Both the position numbers and the translations under genes were made by a program. Source: Zygnema cylindricum (taxonomy: Eukaryota > Streptophyta > Zygnematophyceae > Zygnematales > Zygnemataceae). From it: a DNA stretch of 64,000 nucleotides. Each line of letters begins with the position of its first letter. Positions within the stretch are counted from its first letter, which is position 1. Below, piece after piece: positions 11,239-21,647 of this stretch. Location: contig JBBHKE010001856.1 in assembly GCA_037447655.1 (NCBI GenBank), positions 383,384 to 447,383 on the forward strand. Reading direction: 5' to 3'. The notes beneath the pieces were generated by a model. It saw only the letters and a program-made list of their open reading frames with translations. It was not told the origin of the DNA and ran no database searches.

Positions 11239-12301
11239 TGAAAAGATAGTTTCGTGCGTACTTGACGAGAGTTTTAATGATTCAGTACTAACTTGATTTA
11301 ACGTGGAGGTTCAAATGGATTTGCGGATTGGGGGAGTAATTGTACGGATAATATTAAAGTGACGTGAAGGTCAAATTGAGTGGCGCTAACAAGCGTTTGA
11401 AATGGACGGCAGATCGCAAAGCGATCTGACGTAAAACATTACAAAGTGTGTGATTTGTAACATAATAAAACAAACGGAATTTATGGAAAAGTACGGCAAC
11501 AGTACGGCACGTCATATTTGGCAAGTGGACAATAAATCAATTACCGACATTTATGGTAAAGGACGAAGTCTTGGTACGGACACGATGTAAGTGGCACGAT
11601 TCCACTTCGAAAAAAATGGTTCATGGTACATTTGAAGTGCGGACGGCGGCCGCCGATATACTTGGAGATTCACACTATTTTAAGGACGTGATTCACTCGG
11701 GGACCACAAAATGACTAAGCATCGGTAACACCTTTTTGTACTGACAAATATTTGTAAATACTTGAGAAACATCTGTTTGTAGTTTAGCGCATTATAAAAT
11801 AGTATTTCACTCTTAAAATAGTGACACGTGTAGCTCTAAGATTAGCGTAGGAATCAGTAGAGTAAGTATAGCTTGCAAGACTTACAATACTTTTGATTAT
11901 CAGCTGAATTTATCAAAGTAACGGCAAACTGTTTTTCTGCATCTTTGACCTGTCAGTGTGATCACTCCGATTGACATCTGGATATAAAACTTTGTGTGTA
12001 TGTTCTATGATATAGAAAATATATGGTTGTGTAGTTTCATTCTGTTCTGCTGTTTCTGTAGAATTTTGTGAGGAGTCTACCTGATTAGTTTGGTAAGCTA
12101 TCACATGTTTTTGGGAAACTCTGCAGCTCATATCTTTTGGATGCCATGGTGAATTTGGCTATAACTTTGAGAGGTTACATTGTTTAGGATTTACTGCATA
12201 CTGGTGTAGTTTCAGCTGTTTTTGACAGTTGTGGAGTAATCTGTGTTGTCTGAAACACAACTGTTATGAGGTAGTCTGTGGGTGTTTTCCGTGGGTAATC
12301 C
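11239..12301 (+). other. Element A leader, or continuation of its 5' LTR
   Basis: About 1.06 kb of non-coding sequence lies between the shared LTR segment and gag. No primer-binding site is recognisable directly after 11238. This stretch may be the rest of the 5' LTR, missing from the 3' copy. Confidence 0.4.
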
Positions 12302-12960
12302 ATGGCTGAAATTGGCCAAGGACAACAGGTTATGGGCCCACGCCCATGGCTACCCATATTTGATGGATCTAACAACTATCACTACTGGAAGTGTGTGCTC
12401 GAGAGCTACTTCAAGATGATGGAACTTATTGATGTGGTGGACGTGACTTTGACCAAAACATCAAGTGGATGGGAGAAGAAGAACCGCGAGTGTCTAAGGG
12501 TTATCAAGAACTCTTTGAGTGAGAAACTGGTAATGTCACACCTAAGTTTTAAAAGTGCAGCTGAATTATGGAAGTGCTTAGAATGTACGTATGCAAAGAC
12601 CTCTATATATCATTGGCTTAGTCGTGTTACAAAAATTGTTGAAAACCAGTATGAGGGAGGAAGTATGGAGAAACACTGTAGTGACCTAGAAGTATTGTTT
12701 GTAGAAAATGAGTTGGTAGGAGGAAACTTTACAGATACTCAACAAGCTCTCTTGTTAATGAGACGCTTACCTAAAGACTATAAGAGTGCATTAGATAGAT
12801 TGAAATTGATAGATAAACGGATTGGAATTTAACTATAGCAAGAAGATGTGTTTTACATGAAGAGGCTAATAGAGAGGTTTTATCAAATGAGAGGAATATA
12901 GAAGTTTCTAAGTCTCAGTTTCAGTAATTAGAAGTAATAGTGAGTCCGGAAAAGGACCTA
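12302..12960 (+). pseudogene. Element A gag (UBN2-type) fragment
   Basis: The intact frame at 12302–12832 encodes 176 residues typical of copia gag. It has an early MGP…PIFDGSNNYHYWK segment, then helices with SLSEKLVMSHLSFKSAAELW and a run near LLLMRRLPKDYKSALD. After the stop at 12830–12832 the coding continues in other frames, so the gene is frameshifted. Gag would form the particle that holds element RNA. The segment around VMGP matches the gag beginnings of B1 and B2, so these elements share a gag ancestor. Confidence 0.75.
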
Positions 12961-13998
12961 AGAACTGTTTTTATTGTAATGATATAGGACATACCTTTAG
13001 GGTATTTCCATCATATAAAAGTGCATGTGTTACAGGAAATTTCAGAGATGGATGGGACAACAACCGAGTTCTACCCTCAACTAGGAGGGAACCAAGTGCT
13101 TTCATGAGTGAGAGACAAGCCTCAACCGATGACACAAGGCTTACACCTTTGGTCGACAAATTCGTTTACTTGTCGATTGTTTGTAATTTTCGGAATATGA
13201 TGAAAGTGGAAGAAAAGGAAAATTATGTTGTCACCGAAAATGGAGTGGAGAAAGAGGTGACGGAAAATGATTCGCTTACTGTCAATTTTTCTCATGAAAG
13301 ATTGGTGAGTGACACGAACTTACAAAAGGTAGAGGTTACTGTAGTAAGAGGAGTTGAAGGAAGTGAATGGCACCCGGAAGTGGAAGTGGAAAGGACTGGA
13401 AAAATCAGTGTCACAAAATATAGTGTGGAGAAAAAAGAGGGTGAAAAAGCCTCAGTTTTAGTGACTCTTTCTTGTGATAGATTGTTGTGTGAAAACTACT
13501 TACAAGGGGATGAGATTTTTGAAGAAAGGGGAGAAAACGTAAGTGAAGTACACTTACAATTGGATGCAGAATATTTTTTAAATATGGAGAATACTAAAAT
13601 GAAACAAAACTTATAGAAAGGCAAAATGAAGATGACAAGGAGATTAGAGTTAGGGAGAAAGATGATAAGAGAGAAAATGGTGAATTCACACAAGATGGGG
13701 AATTAACATCTGAAGTGGGAAATATTTTGGAAATTAATGAACTTAGAGAAAGAAAGAGAAAAGTGAACTTAGAGAAAGAAAGAGAAAAAGTGTTCAGAAA
13801 ATTAAAGTAGGAGATGAAAGTATTATTGGAAAAGAAAATGTGAAAATTGGGAATGCAGGAAAGGAAATTAGGAAGAAAAATGTCCTGGTAAAAAGAAGAG
13901 GAATCAAAATTGAAGATTTACGGTTGAGTAAATTTAAGGGAGGTAGCAGATCTTTAGAGAAAGATATAAAAGGTAGGAAGGAAAATGAGAATTTATAA
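12961..13998 (+). pseudogene. Zinc knuckle fused in frame to a Glu/Lys-rich non-copia ORF
   Basis: From about 12966 a CFYCNDIGH knuckle is seen, with the usual last Cys position occupied by another residue. The same frame runs on through 13104–13616 into a charged sequence rich in E, K and V. That part contains two copies of an imperfect ~65-residue repeat (around ENDSLTVNFSHERLVSDTNL and ASVLVTLSCDRLLCENYL). After the stop at 13614–13616, Glu/Lys-rich coding continues in another frame to about 13998. No protease, integrase or reverse transcriptase motif is present. The origin of the insert is unknown; it could be captured host sequence or a diverged gag extension. Confidence 0.5.
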
Positions 13999-14144
13999 CA
14001 TTAAATGGGACAGAAATGTAAAATGTCAAGAAATACCGAAACTCAGTAAGAAAACAAAGAAAAGATGCAGATACCGAAAGACCAACCGTAGAAGAAAACA
14101 TTTGCAGGAAATGATCAAAATAAAATATCGTGAGAAGTCTACAA

Positions 14145-14695
14145 AATCCACGAAGGAAAGATTAGGAGGCAGCAAAAAGGGTCTTAAGATATCTTGTTAG
14201 GACCAGAAATCTTTGGCTTAGTTTGGGAGGGGACAAGGTCAGCATTAATACTTGGAGTGATGCTAGCTATGGTGATGTGCCTAGTAGGAAGTCTACAACT
14301 GGGTATATCATTTAGATTGGAAGTGGAACTTGTAGTTGGAGTAGTAAACTTCAAAAAGTCACGACACAATCGACTATGGAAGCTGAATACATGGCTGCGA
14401 GCGCAGCCTTAAAAGAGCTGCTTTGGATTAAGGCGTTTTTCAAGAATTGGGGTTAACACAACACAAAACACAAATAATATGGTGCGACAATCAAGCAGCC
14501 ATTTCTGTGGCTACAAATCCAAGTCACCATTTTAAGAGTAAACATATGGACATTAGACTACATTTGGTACGAGAAAAAGTATTTGGAAAAGTGGTGAAAC
14601 TTTGCTATTTGCCTGATGAGAAAATGGTTGCAGACATGTTGACAAAAGCCCTTCATCTCCTAAGTTGGAGTACTTTAGAAAAGCATGTGGTGTAA
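14145..14695 (+). pseudogene. Element A RNase H remnant
   Basis: Copia RNase H blocks are recognisable across frames: EAAKRVLRYL, INTWSDASYGD, TTGYII, TMEAEYMAA and CDNQAAISVATNP, with MVADMLTKAL at the end. In-frame stops replace Trp in the D-W-E-A-A-K motif and break the GYII segment, and the frame shifts near 14450. This enzyme removes RNA from the RNA–DNA hybrid during reverse transcription. It lies directly before the 3' LTR, as usual for copia. Confidence 0.8.
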
Positions 14696-14728
14696 GTGAG
14701 TAAGACTTCTAAAGCTGAAGGGGAGTAT

Positions 14729-15168
14729 TGAAAAGTAAGCTTTAGTAAGTCTTAGAAATTAGAGTCTTGGACTTAGAATATTTTTGGACCATCAACTATT
14801 CAATACAAGGTATATTTAGTGTGGATTTTTAGTATCTCCTAGAAAAGTTATCTTTGAGTAAATTAGTGTGTACGACCGCCTATGAATGTAGTCGTGAAAC
14901 ATATTTCCTAGATTTTTAGGGTCTAGATATTGTTACTAGACAATTTTGGTCCAAGTACTTAGAATTTTGTCAGTAGATATTGAGGTGAACCCTGTACATA
15001 CGTTTTAGATATATTCTAGATATTTTGAGTATTTATTTCAATTAGGATTGATCAAATCGACACAGAATGTACATTCTACACAGAGTTAAGGAAATGAGAG
15101 CAGGAAGTGCAGTTTAAGGTGTTTTGTGCTCTATTGTATTTTATTTGCTTGTAGTCCATGTTTGTTTG
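14729..15168 (+). repeat. Element A 3' LTR (440 bp visible)
   Basis: It begins TGAAAAGTAAGCTTTAGTAA directly after the polypurine tract and matches the 5' copy to about 15168, where similarity ends abruptly. Confidence 0.8.
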
Positions 15169-15257
15169 GTTAAAAGACCTCTTTCATTAATAGTTTTATA
15201 TCTTACAATATTGGTCTAGTCTAATAGGTATTCCTCTTTGGGTCTCCTTTTGTTAAC

Positions 15258-15428
15258 ATGTCTGATAATGGCTTAGCTCCAGCTGCAAGTGCTCATATTA
15301 GCCCTAGTGCTCCACCTGCTCATTTAGGGATGAATATCCTAGCTGGTGCAAGTGTGACTCCTAGTGGGAGTGGATCACAGCCAAGTCTAAATGCCTATGA
15401 CCCTCAACATAAGTCTCAAACAATTTAA
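15258..15428 (+). CDS. Short Ala/Pro/Ser-rich ORF, 56 residues
   Basis: The frame starts MSDNGLAPAASAHISPSAPP and ends at TAA 15426–15428. It lies just beyond element A's 3' LTR. Its composition suggests the disordered start of a gag or of a host protein. No continuation, splice site or domain is recognised. From 15429 to 15838 I see no gene. Confidence 0.25.
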   Translation: MSDNGLAPAASAHISPSAPPAHLGMNILAGASVTPSGSGSQPSLNAYDPQHKSQTI

Positions 15429-15840
15429 ACATTTTTGTGCAAAAGAGAGCACATGCTACTCTATCTTTTTGTGCGTCCGTGCTTATATGGAAAAAAACAA
15501 TGAAAAGGGTCTGCGACCAAAAATCTAATTAATTGTTTTTTGTACAATTTTATATTGTGGACCCTTTCGCCTTCCTTTTTACATGATTTCTCCATTCTTC
15601 CTTTTCTTTTCATGAAACACACTAATATTGGTACGGAATAAAATAACGTTGAATAACTTTTTTTTCTATATCTTTATGTTTTGTTTCTAAGGTGATGAGG
15701 TTGATTGAGAAAAGAAAAAAAATAGGTGAGCCATAGCAAAAATGTTGATAGCATAAATACACAGAATGACACAATTCAAAGAAAATTTGTAGACGTTTAG
15801 AATGCCACCAAAAACAAGATGTATACACAAAATTGATGTA

Positions 15841-16006
15841 CATCACCCTTCGTTATTAGAGATGAAATCTTTAATTATGTCGTGACTTTTTTTGGCCAAA
15901 ATTTACAAAATAATATTAACAGTACTCTTTAATTACCTGGACTAAAATCGATCACGTTTTATTACACCAAGTTAGTATTGTGCATTTTAATTTCGAACTA
16001 ACAATC
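15841..16006. mobile_element. MITE fragment
   Basis: TA followed by CATCACCCTTCGTTATTAG resembles the left end of the MITE family seen at 4482. No matching right end is found before the B3 LTR begins at 16007. Confidence 0.4.
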
Positions 16007-16833
16007 TGTAATTCTGTGACCTCTATTGGCCCACAGAATGTCTAGCTTATATGAATCCTCTAAGATAATAATTGCCGCTTTTACTTTCAGACCAGTTAAA
16101 AACAACCCTTTCTAACAATTTTTTTGACCAATCTCACCCTTGTGAGGGCCTGACCGCCCTGAGTCAAGGCTCGACTCCCCTGAATCAGACGCTAAAATAA
16201 TTTCGAAATTTGCTCCCCTGAGTAGTAAGTTATTGCCGACCAAATTTTGCTTATAAATACAAAAGGTTTCTCAGAGAGAGGCGCCTCAAAAAATGTCCAA
16301 TTCTTAAATCCCTCTCTAAACCCCCTACTACTACTGTATTTAACCAATCAGAAGACGGTAAAATACAAGACAATAGAGATGCTAATGTACTTCTTGTAAG
16401 GCCATAGTACATCGGGGCATCGGCTCCACTATGAGCCGTCCGATGTGAATTGGACAATTAATTAAGTCCGTTTAATTCAATGACGTTTCGTGTATGTCAT
16501 TCCGTTTCGTTACCTGTTAAATGGAGTATGTAAAATAGTACATCTTTAAATAAAAATCACACCCCATGTACGTAAGGCTTCATGAAGACCTAAGGGATAA
16601 GACGGATGGCTACGCCGTACGCCGGTGATGTTGTAGGACGTAGGATCAAATTCTGGTCTGACAGCTTAACTTTTGCTAAGAGCAGTGCCTCCTGCTCCCT
16701 TGGCGTGTCTTCCTCACTACCTTAGGCAGCCGTGGATGTCTTTGAGTCCCATGTGAATGCGACAAGTGTAGTCTTTAATAACCTTCAAAGTTAGACACAC
16801 AAAAGACAAAAAATAGAAAACAACTTTTTCAAC
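16007..16833 (-). repeat. B3 3' LTR
   Basis: On the plus strand it runs from TGTAATTCTGTG to TTTTTCAAC, with an AC-TCTACCC purine-tract complement outside. The ends match the LTRs of B1 and B4. It contains a tRNA-like module at about 16586–16662. Confidence 0.75.
16586..16662 (+). promoter_or_regulatory. tRNA-like module in the B3 LTR
   Basis: An A-box-like AGACCTAAGGG followed by ATAAGAC is separated from a B-box-like GATCAAATT (16644–16652). The order and spacing resemble an internal RNA polymerase III promoter of a tRNA gene, antisense to B3. Acceptor-stem pairing is not convincing, so this is not called a tRNA. Confidence 0.55.
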
Positions 16834-16881
16834 TCTACCCTTATTTTCTAATCTATCTTTTGTTTTAGTCCACATTTCTCC

Positions 16882-17412
16882 CTACAAAATACTAATTTGG
16901 GAGAAGGCACATGTCATCATATCTGCTACTATATCCCCATCCGGTCTATTTTCCAAACTTATGATTTTATTCTCAACTTTCTTTCTAACAAATCCCAATC
17001 TGATATCCATGTGTTTTGCTTTGAAGTGGTGCTTTAAATTTGCTCGAATTGCAATTGCAACTTGAATATCATACTGTATTTTTTGCACTCTTTTTTTTAT
17101 ATAACCAATTTCTTGATGCAATTATATCACCCACATCATTTCTTTCACAGCCAAACAAGAGGCCATATACTCAGCCTCCATGGTGGACTGAGCAATCACC
17201 TTTTGTTGCTTGCTGCTAAAACAACATTCCCCATCCCCAACATACAACACATACCCAGATGTCCACCTCCTCCTTGGAGAATCCCCATAACTGACATCAC
17301 TCCAAGTGGTGATGTTAGTATTACCCCCCCCAAATGCAACCACAGATCTCTCGTTCCTATTAACTATCGCATGACTCTCTTGGCCGTTTCCCAAATTTTT
17401 TCCTATGATCAT
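16882..17412 (-). pseudogene. B3 RNase H
   Basis: Read on the minus strand, TWSDVSYGD, GYVLYVGDGECCFSSKQQ, TMEAEYMASCLAVKEMMW and then FKAKHMDIRLGFVRKKVENK and GDIVADMM are recognisable. They are typical of copia RNase H, ending just before the LTR. A frame break near 17121 separates the two halves. Confidence 0.8.
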
Positions 17413-17439
17413 TTAGACTCCTACTTAATATTTGTACAA

Positions 17440-18350
17440 CTGTTGCTATATCTGGACAGGTAAAGGTGATAAAATGGATCAAACTACCGACAATGTGTCA
17501 GTAAGTAATATTTTGCATCATCTAAGTCCCCTTTTTAACTCCCCTCACTTCTTTTTTTTAAATCCATTCGAGCTGTACAACTATTTGCTTTATCCGTTTC
17601 AAATTTCTCAAGCATGTTTGTGATTGCCCTCTTTTGATTTAGCCTAATTAATTTCTTCTCTTTACCCCCCTCCATCCGAATTCCCAAAATTTATTTTGTT
17701 TCCCCCAAATCCTTCATTTCAAATCAACCTTTTAGATCGATTTTTAGATCCTTTTTTAGTCGATTAATTTTCTCAATTGTATACTTAGTTAAGCAAATCA
17801 TCAACATTGATTGCAATGTGATTTCAACCTTCCTCATCCCCAAATAGATAGATGGAATTCGAGCTGGTTCGGATATATCCCAAATTTTGTCAAAAACTCG
17901 TCCAAGTTCTTATTCCATTGGCGCGGAGCTTGCTTCAGTCCATAAAGGGACTTTATCAATCTGCACACCTTGCTTTCTTCTCTTTTCTCCACAAACCCTT
18001 CAAGCTCTGGCATGAAGATCTCTTCTTCCAATTCTTTGTGCAAGAAAGCTATTGTGATGTACATCTCGTGCACTTCTATGTCTTCCACTGTCGCCAAACC
18101 AAGTAAAATTCGGATGGAGGGAAATCTAACAACTAGAGCGAAGGTCTTCTCATAATCGATCCCTTCTTTCTGTGTGAACCCTTTGGCCACTTATCTGGCT
18201 TTCTACCGCTTGATGGTGTTATCTAGATTGAGTTTCACCTTGAAAACCCAATTGCACCCAATCGGTTTTACCAATTGTTTTTATTTCCGGTGGACAATCC
18301 ACTAGCTCCCATGTATTTTCTTTCATAATCAAAGCCATTTCATCATTTAG
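17440..18350 (-). pseudogene. B3 reverse transcriptase
   Basis: The best-preserved part (17834–18190) has [19 protein letters not shown], an aspartate in the EMYITIAFLHKELEEEIFM region shifted from the usual MDI, and SLYGLKQAPRQWN. The active-site loop lies downstream (left) in broken frames. A minus-strand RT directly right of RNase H agrees with the copia order. Confidence 0.75.
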
Positions 18351-18448
18351 AATTGTCATCCATGTGCTCTTTTTCGGAATATTAATTGCTCCCAAATAAG
18401 TTTGAGGTTCACTCAGACGCGATAACTTAGTAACCTTATTATTGACTT

Positions 18449-19571
18449 TGTAATTGTGTGACCTCCAATTGTAAATAGAATGTCCAGCTTATATGAAGCC
18501 TCTTGGATAATATTTGCACTTTTGAATTTGGAAAAGAATAAGTGCCACCATGGCACGCAAAAACTCTAACCGACTACACCCCTGTGAAGCGTAGACTCTC
18601 TTGAGTCCAAAGCAAAAAGAATCATTGAATTTGCTCACTTGAGCATTAAGTTATGGTTGTTCGAAAAGAGCAAATTTATACAAATGGCCTCTAGGAGAGA
18701 GGGATTTCAAAAACAAGTTTTAAGTCCTAATAACCTACTCATAACTCCTCTAGACCAATCAAAATATTGTACGCTAAATAATGTACATACAAGGTACGGT
18801 ACGCGCTGTACTTTATGTATGGAAATATTCGGCACCACTCTTGGTCTGCCATGTGGCAAATAAGTTGTCTCCATTTTGTCCCTTTTTTCTTCGGCATCCT
18901 ATATGATGGTGCCACGTGTCATATTCCTCCACTTTGGTGAAGTGCTCCCATACAACCTTTTCGGCATGTCGGGACTCACGCGTGCTGTCCGTTCGTAATT
19001 TGGCGATCAATGTAGGCTGTTCGATCTGACGGCGCGCCGAATAATGTTGACCGTTGAAATTCAACAGTCATCGTTCTGTGTTGACCGTTGAATTTCTACG
19101 GTCTTCATTTCGTTTGACCGTTGAAATTCCATCTTACTTTGCAAACCTGTGTTAGCGAATCGACATTTTATTTCGTTTCGTTTATTTCGTGTGTCGACAT
19201 TTTATTTCGTTTCGTTTATTTCGTGTGGTACAGTATTTCGTGCGGCATTGTACGTTTCAATGTTTTATTTTGTTCTGTAATGGAATATGTTGCAGCGTCA
19301 CTTTATATATATAGTTATCAAATATATTGAACGTAACGTTTCACCAAGACATACCGGATAAGGCGCATGGCTATTCCGTACGTCGATCATCCAAAGGTCA
19401 CACGATCAAATCATGTCCCTAACATGTTATCTTTTGCAGGAGTTCTGTCTTTTGCCTGTCTTGGTAGCCATGTCTGTTTGCTAGTTTCTTAGTGACTACG
19501 ACAAGTGTGACAATACTAGAACGCCCATAGACTGACTAAGAAGATAGACTATAAAATACCCTTTTTCAACA
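18449..19571 (-). repeat. B4 3' LTR
   Basis: On the plus strand it runs from TGTAATTGTGTGACC to TTTTTCAACA. It carries a tRNA-like module at 19346–19422 and a conserved block with GGTAGCCATG and GTGACTACGACAAGTGTG to its right. Confidence 0.85.
19346..19422 (+). promoter_or_regulatory. tRNA-like module in the B4 3' LTR
   Basis: AGACATACCGGATAAGGCGC resembles the A-box and D-arm of tRNA-Arg. GATCAAATC at 19404–19412 fits the B-box consensus GWTCRANNC. It is antisense to the element and nearly identical to the copy at 20285. Confidence 0.65.
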
Positions 19572-19617
19572 CTCCCTTTATTTTCTAGTCTATCTTTTCT
19601 TTTAGTCCACACTTCTC

Positions 19618-19930
19618 CTAACAAAATATCAATTTGGGAGAGGGAACCGGATTAGTCATCATATCTGCTACCATCTCTCCATCCTGTCTATATTCCAAAC
19701 TGATTATTTTATTCTTAACCTTCTCTCTAACATAGCTCAAACTAATTTCCATATGCTTTGCTTTAAAGTGATGGTTATGGTTTGCATCAATTGCAATCGC
19801 AGCTTGATTGTCACAAAATATCTTTTGCACTCCATTCTTCATATATCCAAGTTTTTGAAGCAAATATTTCACCCAAATTAATTCTTTCACAGCCAAACAA
19901 GAGGCGAATACTCACCCTCCATGGTGGATT
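19618..19930 (-). pseudogene. B4 RNase H remnant
   Basis: Minus-strand AVKELIWVKYLLQKLGYMK, FCDNQAAIAIDAN, FKAKHMEISLSYVREKVKNK and DGEMVADMMTNP are typical of copia RNase H and lie beside the LTR. The conserved EAEYMAS segment is disrupted at about 19897–19910. Confidence 0.75.
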
Positions 19931-20215
19931 GAGCCATCACCTTTTGTCGCTTGCTGCTCCAACAGCAAGTCCCAATCCCCACATACAACACATACCCAAA
20001 AATACAATTCGTCATCAGAGCATCCCCATAATTGGTATCACTCTAAGTGGTGATGTCAGTATTATCTCCTCCCAAATGCAACCACATATCTTTTGTTCCT
20101 ATCAAGTATCGCATGACCATTTTGGCGGCTTCCGAATCTTTCTTCCTGGGATCATTCAGACTCCTATTTAATACCCCTACAAGAGCTGTTATATCAGGAC
20201 AAGTATATCAGAATT

Positions 20216-20549
20216 AGGATGAATGTGTCGCCGTGTCACTTCATCTATATAGTTATCAAATATATTGAACGTAACGTTTCATGATGACCTATCGGATAAG
20301 GCGCATGGCTATTCCGTACGTCGATCATCTAGAGGTCACATGATCAAATCATGTCTCTAACAAGTTATCTTTTGCATGAGCGCTGTCTTTTGCTTGTTTT
20401 GGGAGCCAAGGCTGCCTGTCAGTTCTCAATAACTACGAGAAGTGTGTGAACTGTAGAATGCCCATAGAGTGACTAAAAAGAAGTGTGAGAACTGTAGAAT
20501 GCCCATAGAGTGACTAAAAAGATAGACTTTAAAATACCGTTTTTCAACA
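20216..20549 (-). repeat. B4 5' LTR, partial
   Basis: It matches 19281–19571 in order, including the tRNA-like module, and ends TTTTTCAACA. The remaining ~790 bp of the LTR are deleted. A 40-bp direct duplication around GAACTGTAGAATGCCC lies at about 20450–20520. Confidence 0.8.
20285..20362 (+). promoter_or_regulatory. tRNA-like module in the B4 5' LTR
   Basis: TGACCTATCGG matches most of the A-box consensus and is followed by ATAAGGCGCATGG. GATCAAATC at 20342–20350 matches the B-box. A perfect 5-bp stem (ACATG/CATGT) closes a 7-nt loop ATCAAAT, as in a tRNA T-arm. Confidence 0.7.
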
Positions 20550-21647
20550 GACTTGTCTTTCTTCAAGTCTCTCGCTGCTTTTTCTTCCTCCTTCAAAATC
20601 TGATGCCGAAATGGAGGGTAGTCTTGGATTTCTCTGATTAGGTTTATCTTCTCCCCTATTAATGGAGTCCATTTTCGGTCTTTCTCCCCTATCCATGCAG
20701 TCTATCTTTAATCTTTCATTGTCCTTTTCCTTGGGTTGATTGGTGTTTGGGACTCCTACAATGAGTCACTTTCTGTTAGATTTTTTCTTGCATCTGCAAG
20801 ATTTGGCTGATTCGAATTTCCGTTAAAAGAATCAGAATCTCCCTCATTTTTAGATTAAATTCTAATTCTAACCGGTTTAGTGTATATAATGGGAACTACT
20901 AACTTGCCTTCATCCATAACTACTAAGTGTTTAAATGGATGATATCTTTTTTCCCGAGATCATAAAATCTATATCTTTTAACATTCTCATCATATCCAAG
21001 TAAGTGCCCCGACTTTTTTCTTGCATTTAATTCCCAATCAGATTTTTCTTCACTTGCACGAAAAACTTGACTTCCGAACACATTTAAGTGTTAGATATCC
21101 GGTTATTTCCTTGTCCGTCTTTCATAGGGTGTTTGATCTTTCACTGCCGAGGTAAGGACTTTATTCTTAAAATATTTAGCAAAGTTCATAGCTTCAGCCC
21201 AAAAGCGTTTTCTTATCTTTTAAGTGATAGCATACTACGGGCACTATCACTTAATGTCCAATTTAATCTCTCGGCTACACCATTTTTGTTCCAGATTCTT
21301 TGGGACAGTCTTTTGGTGTTGAACCCGTTCCTCTTACAAAAACTTCTCAAACTGATTAGAACTGTATTCTCCCCCATTATCACTCCTCACTTTATTTATA
21401 GGTATCTTATGGAGCTTCTCACTCCATGCTTTACTTTTTTTAAATAAACCGGTGCTTCAGATTTTTCTTTCAGGAAATAGACTCTAGAATGCTTAGACAA
21501 GTCATCAGTAATAGTAAGCATAAATCTCTTTCCTCCAATTGATGGCACTTAGCCGGTCCACATAGGTTAGTATGAATTACATCTAGAACTTTTCTCTTTC
21601 ATAGGTTGCGGTTTTTGGGAAAGGGAATTTATGGGCCTTACCTTGAG
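20550..21647 (-). pseudogene. B3 integrase and its C-terminal part
   Basis: The minus strand corresponds position by position to B1 at about 24950–26030. Shared stretches include those encoding the tail region, the VFG…LDAR region and the integrase core. The sequence near 21600–21647 encodes the block just after the zinc-binding CxxC and then stops matching. Several stops and frameshifts are present. Confidence 0.7.

Larger units (their letters stand above)
10801..15168 (+). mobile_element. Copia-like element A, non-autonomous
   Basis: Two direct LTR copies flank a short internal region. It has a gag fragment, a zinc knuckle, a Glu/Lys-rich reading frame where protease, integrase and reverse transcriptase would be, and then an RNase H remnant. 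A purine tract (CTGAAGGGGAGTAT) precedes the 3' LTR as expected. The order gag–RNase H and the RNase H sequence place it in Ty1/copia. The internal region, about 3.5 kb or less, lacks most of pol, so it could not move without help. Direct target duplications were not found, and the right end of the 3' LTR may be truncated. Confidence 0.8.
18449..20549 (-). mobile_element. Copia-like element B4, internally deleted
   Basis: The 5-bp duplication GACTT is perfect (18444–18448 and 20550–20554). A full LTR (18449–19571) is followed by a purine-tract complement, RNase H (19618–19930) and a short pol piece to about 20215. A partial second LTR (about 20216–20549) then ends TTTTTCAACA like the first. 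Most of the internal region and the far part of the 5' LTR are deleted in a single event, while both outer ends are preserved. B4 sits inside B3 and is therefore younger. Confidence 0.85.
16007..21647 (-). mobile_element. Copia-like element B3, split by B4
   Basis: Minus-strand element. Its 3' LTR is at 16007–16833, followed in element order (right to left) by RNase H (16882–17412), reverse transcriptase (about 17440–18350), the end of integrase (20550–21000) and the integrase core to 21647. Insertion of B4 at 18449–20549 interrupts it between integrase and RT. The coding continues across the GACTT duplication, which shows that B3 is older. Its gag, protease and 5' LTR are missing, because sequence of element C1 begins abruptly at about 21648. 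All domains carry stops or frameshifts. Confidence 0.8.

Noticed and set aside
20285-20362. A genuine tRNA gene
   Set aside because: The T-arm and the A/B boxes are tRNA-like, but a convincing acceptor stem and anticodon arm are missing, and the copies lie inside LTRs.
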